The translations under genes and the position numbers were made by a program. A DNA stretch of 10,139 nucleotides from Firmicutes bacterium UBA1047. GTDB taxonomy: Bacteria > Bacillota > Clostridia > Tissierellales > Sedimentibacteraceae. Below are positions 6,391-10,139 of this stretch, piece by piece (the stretch's first letter is position 1; each line of letters starts with the position of its first letter). The stretch covers positions 1 through 10,139 of the forward strand of contig DCDU01000116.1 of the NCBI GenBank assembly GCA_002316585.1. The letters are read 5' to 3'. The notes below the pieces were generated by a model. The model saw only the letters and a list, made by a program, of their open reading frames with translations. It was not told the origin of the DNA and searched no databases.

Positions 6391-6573
6391 ATGTTTTCAA
6401 AATTTTTAAGTTTAGAGCCTGAAAGACGGAATGCAATAATGAATGCTGCCCTCAGAGAGTTTGCCGTCAAGGGATTTGATGATGCATCAACCAATGTGAT
6501 TGCTAAGGAGTATGGTATATCAAAACCTTTGATGTTCCACTATGTAAATAATAAAAAGGACTTTTTTATCTAA
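6391..6573 (+). pseudogene. Truncated TetR family regulator (HTH only)
   Basis: AAAGGTG (6379-6385) precedes the ATG at 6391. The 60 residues are a textbook TetR N-terminus: NAIMNAALREFAVKGFDDAS, then TNVIAKEYGISKPLMFHYVN with the HTH, ending NKKDFFI. Family members run to about 185-200 residues; the ligand-binding and dimerisation domain is missing, and the stop codon sits two bases from a terminator stem. The likely cause is a deletion between the HTH and the original 3' end. Promoter, operators and RBS look intact, so a monomeric DNA-binding stub could still be made, but without the dimer interface it is unlikely to bind well. The regulated target gene is not evident nearby. Confidence 0.8.
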
Positions 6574-6574
6574 G

Positions 6575-6603
6575 AGAGTTGTCCAACGCGGCAGCTCTTT
6601 TTT
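6575..6603 (+). terminator. Rho-independent terminator after the tetR relic
   Basis: AGAGTTG (6575-6581) pairs with CAGCTCT (6592-6598, one G-U), a T is bulged, CC pairs with GG, the loop is AACGC, and six Ts follow (6598-6603). Confidence 0.7.
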
Positions 6604-6611
6604 AGTTGTAC

Positions 6612-6746
6612 TCAGCATACATAAATATATAAGGGGTATTTTACTCTATGAATTATGGTTGATGGTAATAGACGGGAGAGTTTTTTCACCGAACTTTCTG
6701 CATAAATGATTACATCATCTTCTCCGTCAATAAAGAAAACAGGCAT
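6612..6746 (-). pseudogene. Relic of an alpha/beta hydrolase C-terminal region
   Basis: On the - strand a 44-codon frame from 6746 reads MPVFFIDGEDDVIIYAESS, then VKKLSRLLP. This matches the strand-loop that carries the acid residue in alpha/beta hydrolases (pattern P-x-L-x-I-x-G-x-x-D-x-x-V, then ...S..L...LP). A stop lies a few codons upstream, the nucleophile elbow (GxSxG) is absent, and the last 15 residues no longer look family-like. So this is a scrap of a lost gene, not a working one. No RBS is seen. The call rests on one motif and is moderate. Confidence 0.4.
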
Positions 6747-6795
6747 AATTTTGTATAGTCAGGGTTGTTAAATAGATATACATTTTCAAAATATA

Positions 6796-6804
6796 TGATA
6801 CAAT
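6796..6804 (+). promoter_or_regulatory. Extended -10 promoter element before the macrodomain gene
   Basis: TG (6796-6797), one base, TACAAT (6799-6804); no good -35 at the right distance. The leader would be short (about 40 bases) and ends in a very strong RBS. Confidence 0.45.
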
Positions 6805-6849
6805 TTAAGTGTAAGGAAGTTTTAGGAGTAAAGAGGAGGAGGTACATTT

Positions 6850-7371
6850 ATGCCGTTAGAAATAATTTGTAATGATATAACAAAGGTTCATGTTGATGCG
6901 ATTGTGAATGCAGCTAATTCATCTTTGCTTGGCGGCGGAGGTGTGGACGGAGCAATCCATAGAGCCGCAGGACCAGAACTGCTTTCTGAGTGCCGTACCC
7001 TTGGCGGATGCAGGACTGGAGAAACTAAAATAACAAAAGGGTACAAGCTGCCTGCAAAGTATGTAATCCACACGGTGGGACCGGTATGGCAAGGCGGTAA
7101 AAGCGGTGAGGAAAAACTATTGAAAGACTGCTATAAGAACTCACTTGCATTGGCAAGAGACTATAAATTAAAGAGTATTGCCTTTCCGCTCATATCTTCG
7201 GGAGTATTTGGTTATCCAAAGGAACAGGCATTAAAGACAGCAATTTTAGTTATTGGAGATTTTCTGTTAAATAATGAAATGATGGTATTTCTTGTTATAT
7301 ATGATAAGGTGACATTTATGTTATCTGAAAAACTGTTTTCATCTATTACGCAGCATATTGATGATAAGTAA
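6850..7371 (+). CDS. Macrodomain protein (O-acetyl-ADP-ribose deacetylase / ADP-ribosyl hydrolase type)
   Basis: 173 aa, essentially one macrodomain of the YmdB/MacroD class. Visible motifs are [26 protein letters not shown] (residues 16-41, given here as the NAAN box at 20-23 and the glycine loop [10 protein letters not shown] at 28-37, whose Asn and Asp contact the distal ribose); [10 protein letters not shown] (71-80); and the phosphate loop ISSGVFGYP (115-123). Such enzymes hydrolyse O-acetyl-ADP-ribose and mono-ADP-ribose esters in the cytoplasm. RBS GAGGAGGAGG (6833-6842), seven bases from the ATG. Some related proteins carry a C-terminal extension; this one ends cleanly after ...QHIDDK. 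The neighbour on the same strand, 67 bases on, is a DUF3795 gene; no ADP-ribosyltransferase partner is visible. Confidence 0.9.
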   Translation: MPLEIICNDITKVHVDAIVNAANSSLLGGGGVDGAIHRAAGPELLSECRTLGGCRTGETKITKGYKLPAKYVIHTVGPVWQGGKSGEEKLLKDCYKNSLALARDYKLKSIAFPLISSGVFGYPKEQALKTAILVIGDFLLNNEMMVFLVIYDKVTFMLSEKLFSSITQHIDDK

Positions 7372-7438
7372 ATCAAATGGATGAAACTTTTTACAAAGGA
7401 ATTAGAACACATAACAAAATAAAAGAAGGTGTTTCAAA

Positions 7439-7996
7439 ATGAAAGATTTCGGCAGAGAAAATTTATATTTTTCTCTTTGTGGTATAAACTGCGGGTTATG
7501 CTCCATGCATATAGGTGGGCATTGTCCCGGATGCGGTGGCGGCGCCGGTAATCAATCATGCGCAATTGCCAAATGCAGCTTGTATCATGATAAGGTCGAA
7601 TACTGTTTTCTTTGTCCCGAATACCCCTGCCAAAGGTATGAAGGCATAGAAGAATATGATTCATTTATTACGCATCAGCGTCAGCTAAGAGACAATGAAA
7701 AAGCACAGGTAATCGGCATAAACGCATATAACGAGGAACAAGCCAAAAAAGTCGAAATTCTTAAAATGCTGCTATCAGATTATAATGATGGGCGCAGAAA
7801 AACATTTTATTGTGTTGCAGTAAACCTTTTATCATTAGAGGATATAGAAAGTGTCTTAGTAGAAATTAAAAACAATAAATCTTGTAAGGACATCTCATTA
7901 AAAGATAAAGCAGAGCATATAGCTTCTCTGTTTCAAAATATAGCTTCCCGGAAAGGAATAATACTCAAGCTCCGGAAAAAGCCGGTAAAAAAGTAA
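7439..7996 (+). CDS. DUF3795 Cys-rich protein
   Basis: 185 aa. The first 65 residues carry ten Cys: C14, C18, C21, C29, C32, C41, C46, C56, C59 and C64, in CGINCGLC, HCPGCGGG, CAIAKC and CFLCPEYPC blocks, the pattern of the DUF3795 metal-binding (zinc or Fe-S) module. The rest is a helical domain with basic C-terminus KLRKKPVKK and no membrane segment. RBS AGAAGGTG just upstream of the ATG. It follows the macrodomain gene by 67 bases on the same strand; I see no strong promoter or terminator between them, so co-transcription is possible. Function of the family is unknown. The frame looks intact. Confidence 0.8.
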   Translation: MKDFGRENLYFSLCGINCGLCSMHIGGHCPGCGGGAGNQSCAIAKCSLYHDKVEYCFLCPEYPCQRYEGIEEYDSFITHQRQLRDNEKAQVIGINAYNEEQAKKVEILKMLLSDYNDGRRKTFYCVAVNLLSLEDIESVLVEIKNNKSCKDISLKDKAEHIASLFQNIASRKGIILKLRKKPVKK

Positions 7997-8010
7997 TTAT
8001 GTTTGAATAA

Positions 8011-8136
8011 TCAGAGTGCAAGGAAGATAAAGGGATGTTTTCCCATGCTTCTGTACAAATGTAACGCTTTATTATTACACTCATCTGCCATTAAAAATGA
8101 TTTCTTTGCACCGTACTTTAAACTAATAATTTTACC
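8011..8136 (-). pseudogene. C-terminal relic of a GNAT acetyltransferase, joined to the MerR gene
   Basis: On the - strand, directly after the MerR stop codon and in another frame, the sequence reads KYGAKKSFLMADECNNKALH, then LYRSMG. The N-x-x-A-x-x-L-Y-x-x-x-G pattern is the last conserved motif of GNAT N-acetyltransferases, where the Tyr acts near the acetyl-CoA thiol. The acetyl-CoA-binding loop (R/QxxGxG/A) is missing, there is no start, and the usual Phe after the Gly is Lys. This is a scrap left by a deletion that also removed the MerR C-terminus. Family call is moderate, since only about 30 residues remain. Confidence 0.45.
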
Positions 8137-8524
8137 ATGGAAAAGTGTCCAAGATCTTTTCAGTAATGGTCTTGGTGTTTTCAAGTGTCTGCAAGCTTTC
8201 GGTAATCTCACTAAAAGCTTTACCGCCACTTAATTGGTCGAGAATTGCCTTTTTTGCCACTTCTCTTTGAAACTGCAACTCTTTTCGAATAGAGACCGCC
8301 TGCAAGGCAGTATTTGACTTGTCGGAAAGGATAATTTTTATTTCATCTGTACTGATATCGAGCCGCCGTAGTACAAGAATCTTTCTTAAATCTTCGACAT
8401 TATTTTCGCTGTAATATCTATATCCGTTCTCCAAGATAGATGGCGAAACTAGTCCTTGTGATGTGTAGTATTCTATCGCTTTTTTTGTTAAGCCTGTAGT
8501 TTTGCTTACTTGATTTATTAACAT
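8132..8524 (-). pseudogene. MerR family regulator, truncated C-terminus
   Basis: Start set at the ATG at 8524 with GAGGTG six bases upstream (130 aa); an in-frame GTG at 8533 overlaps that RBS. The N-terminus MLINQVSKTTGLTKKAIEYY, then TSQGLVSPSILENGYRYYSE, is a clear MerR winged HTH, followed by the LVLRRLDISTDEIKIIL wing and a dimer coiled coil (about 75-125). From memory, close relatives continue past ...LLDAFPGYYGRF into a large effector domain; here the frame ends ...ILDTFPW and is followed at once by a GNAT relic. So the effector domain appears to have been deleted. DNA binding and dimerisation parts remain, so a ligand-blind regulator could still be made. Promoter is at 8543-8573. Confidence 0.7.
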
Positions 8525-8542
8525 ATTTATCACCTCAATTAC

Positions 8543-8573
8543 GCCTTAAACTAAGACCCAAAGTGATAGTCAA
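8543..8573 (-). promoter_or_regulatory. MerR-type promoter with long spacer and dyad operator
   Basis: Read on the - strand: TTGACT (8573-8568), a 19-base spacer, TAAGGC (8548-8543). A 19-base spacer is the hallmark of promoters that MerR regulators twist into activity. An imperfect dyad (8550-8570: ACTA..AC / GT..TAGT, 6 of 10 pairs) is centred in the spacer. It drives the MerR gene itself; no gene reads divergently from it now. Confidence 0.6.
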
Positions 8574-8692
8574 GTACTATTTTGAGAAAATATTCATAAC
8601 CCTTGGTTCGAAACGGCTTGGTAAATTACTGTTTGTCATCAAGATTATAGTGGATTTTAAAGCAAAGTTCAATAATAATTGCATATTATGAA

Positions 8693-8960
8693 GGGAAGAT
8701 TAATATTTCAAGAGCTGTTCATTCTCTTGGAACGCTTGGGGGCGGCAATCATTTTATTGAAGCGGATAAGGATGAAAGCGGCAATATTTATATTGTGGTA
8801 CATTCAGGCTCCAGACATTTGGGGCTTGAGGTTGCTAATTTTTATCAGGAGCAGGCGTATAAATCATTGAATGGAAATACCGGCGCGGATATTAGGAAAT
8901 TAATAGATGAATATAAGGCTGCAGGCAGAGAAAAAGAAATTCAGACTAAGGTTGATGAAT
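8693..8960 (+). pseudogene. rtcB: Internal fragment of RtcB RNA ligase gene
   Basis: The frame is open from 8651 to the TAA at 8987-8989, but homology-like sequence runs from about 8693 to 8960. It reads KINISRAVHSLGTLGGGNHF, then IEADKDESGNIYIVVHSGSR, then HLGLEVANFYQ. These are the RtcB blocks GTLGGGNHF and HSGSR, whose His residues bind catalytic manganese. RtcB joins 2',3'-cyclic phosphate RNA ends to 5'-OH ends. Missing are the N-terminal Asp/Cys metal site and the whole C-terminal half with the guanylated His, so about 90 of some 400 residues remain. No start codon with RBS is seen. At about 8957-8963 the sequence passes into a HigB toxin tail in a different frame, so the 3' break is a deletion junction. 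Confidence 0.8.
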
Positions 8961-9074
8961 ACTTTTGTGCTATTACACTACTTTATTAAGAAAAGCCAGA
9001 AAACGCCGACGAAGGAAATAGAGCAAGCCCGAACCAACATAAAGGACTTTTTAGAAAGGATTGATGATAAATGA
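8958..9074 (+). pseudogene. C-terminal relic of a HigB/RelE-type toxin
   Basis: In the frame ending at the TGA at 9072-9074 the last 38 codons read NTFVLLHYFIKKSQKTPTKE, then IEQARTNIKDFLERIDDK. This is the closing part of Gp49-like HigB toxins (consensus-like ...VLLHGFxKKTQKTPxxEIxxA...). The N-terminal two thirds, about 75 residues, is gone and the upstream DNA is rtcB sequence. The stop overlaps the antitoxin ATG as ATGA, the tight coupling expected of the original operon, which is strong evidence that this was its toxin. It cannot encode an active toxin, as the core sheet and most catalytic residues are absent. Confidence 0.8.
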
Positions 9075-9382
9075 GCGTTAAAATAGGAAACACCAATTTT
9101 ACAGAATTCAACGACCTGTATAATGACCCTAATATTGTTCTCCCCGCTGAACGTGCTAAAATTGATTTTGAAGTAGCGTTAATCGGAAAGCTGATTGAAG
9201 CCAGGGAAACGAAAGGCTTATCACAAAAGCAGTTGGCAGACCTGACCGGATTGAAGCAACCCGCTATAGCCAGACTGGAAAGTATGAAGGCTACACCGCA
9301 AATTGATACTCTCTTCAAAATTCTACAGCCTTTGGGCTACACCTTGGCTGTAGTGCCTGTGGAACCCCCACAGCAGCCGTAG
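9071..9382 (+). CDS. HigA-like antitoxin, XRE HTH (orphan, toxin lost)
   Basis: 103 aa and complete. An N-terminal segment (FNDLYNDPNIVLPAERAKID) is followed by the XRE HTH (about residues 38-92): IGKLIEARETKGLSQKQLAD, then LTGLKQPAIARLES, then PQIDTLFKILQPLGYTLAV. The C-terminus VPVEPPQQP is a proline-rich tail. The ATG at 9071 overlaps the toxin relic's TGA; AGAAAGGA at 9053-9060 is the nearest RBS-like sequence. The original toxin gene and promoter upstream are deleted, replaced by rtcB sequence, so expression now depends on readthrough or a new promoter. It could act as a solitary regulator or an anti-addiction antitoxin, but that is inference. A strong terminator follows. It differs clearly from the antitoxin at 5502-5810. 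Confidence 0.85.
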   Translation: MSVKIGNTNFTEFNDLYNDPNIVLPAERAKIDFEVALIGKLIEARETKGLSQKQLADLTGLKQPAIARLESMKATPQIDTLFKILQPLGYTLAVVPVEPPQQP

Positions 9383-9402
9383 GGACTGCACTCTGTGAAC
9401 AC

Positions 9403-9428
9403 AAGCCGCTTCGCCAAGCGGCTTTTCT
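9403..9428 (+). terminator. Rho-independent terminator after the orphan antitoxin
   Basis: AAGCCGCTT (9403-9411), loop CGCC, AAGCGGCTT (9416-9424), a perfect 9-bp GC-rich stem followed by Ts (9423-9426). Confidence 0.85.
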
Positions 9429-9437
9429 GTTGCCTGT

Positions 9438-9572
9438 ATAAAAGGAAAATATTACGGCTCAAATGTTTTCGATAACCTGCCGAAGGATGAAGTCGAAGAA
9501 TTTAACAAAAATTTCCCTGTGCTTAAAAAGTTAGGTTCCCCGGGCAATGGGATTAGCATAATGGAATTATTT
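9438..9572 (+). pseudogene. Unrecognised coding relic
   Basis: One frame is open from 9390 to the TAG at 9669-9671, without a start codon near the front. The part from 9438 to about 9572 reads KGKYYGSNVFDNLPKDEVEE, then FNKNFPVLKKLGSPGNGISI, then MELF. Alternating hydrophobic and charged residues and normal amino-acid use suggest real former coding sequence. The rest (TYSYCGTLFISHRL...) looks random. I recognise no family. It has no RBS and sits directly behind the antitoxin terminator, so it is most likely the remnant of a deleted gene. Confidence 0.35.
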
Positions 9573-9651
9573 ACATATAGCTATTGTGGAACATTATTTA
9601 TATCGCATCGTCTAATATTGTGTAATGCATGCATAATTAAACAAATGGAAA

Positions 9652-9702
9652 GGGACACGCCTATACTTTAGGGTTAGTCTTTGAGGGTAAAAGGAATGTC
9701 CC
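9652..9702. repeat. Imperfect inverted repeat, REP-like, ahead of the lipoprotein gene
   Basis: GGGACA-CG-CCT (9652-9662) faces AGG-AA-TGTCCC (9692-9702): 9 of 11 positions pair across a 29-base loop that holds two AGGGT blocks. GGGACA/TGTCCC-bounded repeats are often seen in dispersed palindromes linked to Y1 (REP-associated) transposases. No transposase is present here, so this is a suggestion only. Confidence 0.4.
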
Positions 9703-9720
9703 CAGAAAAAGGAGAAATTA

Positions 9721-10139
9721 ATGAAAAAAATAAATTTAATATTATTGGCGTTAGTTTTAGTAATAGGTCTTGCAGCATGCCAATCAAATGATGCGGGCAC
9801 AAAACCGGTTGAAAATAATAATCTTGAGGGAAATCTTGAGAGCATTTTGGATAAAATATATGAAAAAGCCGAAATTAGTGATTCAATGAAGGATTTTATT
9901 AAAGGCGGATTACAAGTAGCAGAAATCACATCAGAAAATTCCGGTTATTATCTTGGCAAGGAAAATATGGAATTTGAAGAGGCAATAGCTTCCGAGCCTA
10001 TGATAACATCATCTGCTTACTCTCTATGCTTGGTAAGAGTTAAGGAAGGCGCAGATATTGAAAAGATAAAAACAGATATTAAAGAAAATGTTGACCCGAG
10101 AAAGTGGATATGCGTAGGGGTAGACCCAAGTAATGTTAT
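9721..10139 (+). CDS. Putative lipoprotein, N-terminal part (3' end off the window)
   Basis: AAAAAGGAG (9706-9714) lies six bases before the ATG. The first 20 residues are a lipoprotein signal peptide: two Lys, a hydrophobic run LILLALVLVIGLAAC, with lipobox LAAC and lipidated Cys20. A polar Asn-rich tether (21-40) leads to a domain with YYLGKENMEFEEAIASEPMI (about 85-104), then LCLVRVKEGADIEKIKTDIK and NVDPRKWICVGVDPSNV at the edge. The protein would be anchored on the outer face of the membrane. The EAIASEPMI and PRKWICVGV strings look conserved, but I cannot name the family. The frame is open to base 10139, so the gene continues. No clear promoter is seen upstream. Confidence 0.8.
   Translation, partial: MKKINLILLALVLVIGLAACQSNDAGTKPVENNNLEGNLESILDKIYEKAEISDSMKDFIKGGLQVAEITSENSGYYLGKENMEFEEAIASEPMITSSAYSLCLVRVKEGADIEKIKTDIKENVDPRKWICVGVDPSNV

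Noticed and set aside
8032..8044. GGGA-TGTTT-TCCC as terminator of the DUF3795 gene
   Set aside because: Four-bp stem without a T-run; too weak.
8600..8620. GGTTCGAAAC resembling a tRNA T-arm
   Set aside because: The flanking bases do not form the 5-bp T-stem, and no acceptor, anticodon or D-arm is present.
8679..8870. 63-codon + strand frame overlapping the rtcB relic
   Set aside because: A different frame from the one carrying the GGGNHF and HSGSR motifs; a shadow of the relic.

Overview
The window is AT-rich, with strong GGAGG-type ribosome binding sites, canonical TTGACA/TATAAT promoters and protein families typical of anaerobic Firmicutes. It is most likely a Clostridia genome (Lachnospiraceae or Clostridiaceae level; genus not determinable from the sequence alone). 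Both edges cut through genes: a radical SAM protein on the left and a lipoprotein on the right.

Left part (1-4232, + strand). A radical SAM enzyme C-terminus is followed by a compact unit behind one strong promoter (806-834): xpaC family, telA family, a small cupin and a DUF3788 protein. It closes with a 12-bp-stem terminator at 4194-4232. XpaC/TelA pairs are a conserved membrane or envelope-stress unit of poorly known mechanism. A perfect 19-bp palindrome lies in the xpaC leader.

Middle part (4243-6573). A convergent C45/acyltransferase-type Ntn hydrolase (- strand) is followed by a complete HigB/HigA-type toxin-antitoxin module (- strand). The module's promoter is covered by a 22-bp palindrome. 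Its -35 box directly abuts the -35 box of a promoter firing the other way into a TetR gene. That TetR gene keeps its promoter, two operator-like repeats, RBS and helix-turn-helix, but stops after 60 codons just before a terminator.

Right part (6574-10139). Intact genes (a macrodomain protein, a DUF3795 Cys-rich protein, a HigA-like antitoxin and a lipoprotein) alternate with gene relics. The relics are an alpha/beta hydrolase scrap, a MerR regulator cut short and followed by a GNAT acetyltransferase tail, an internal piece of rtcB joined to the last 38 codons of a HigB-type toxin, and an unrecognised coding scrap. The toxin tail still overlaps the start of its intact antitoxin by ATGA, so this second TA module has lost its toxin by deletion while keeping the antidote.

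No CRISPR array, tRNA, rRNA or intact transposase was seen. I do not see a clear new multi-gene defence system. The most informative signals are the relic-rich 6.4-9.7 kb stretch with its gene-gene junctions, the orphan antitoxin, and the back-to-back regulated promoters at 6229-6286.
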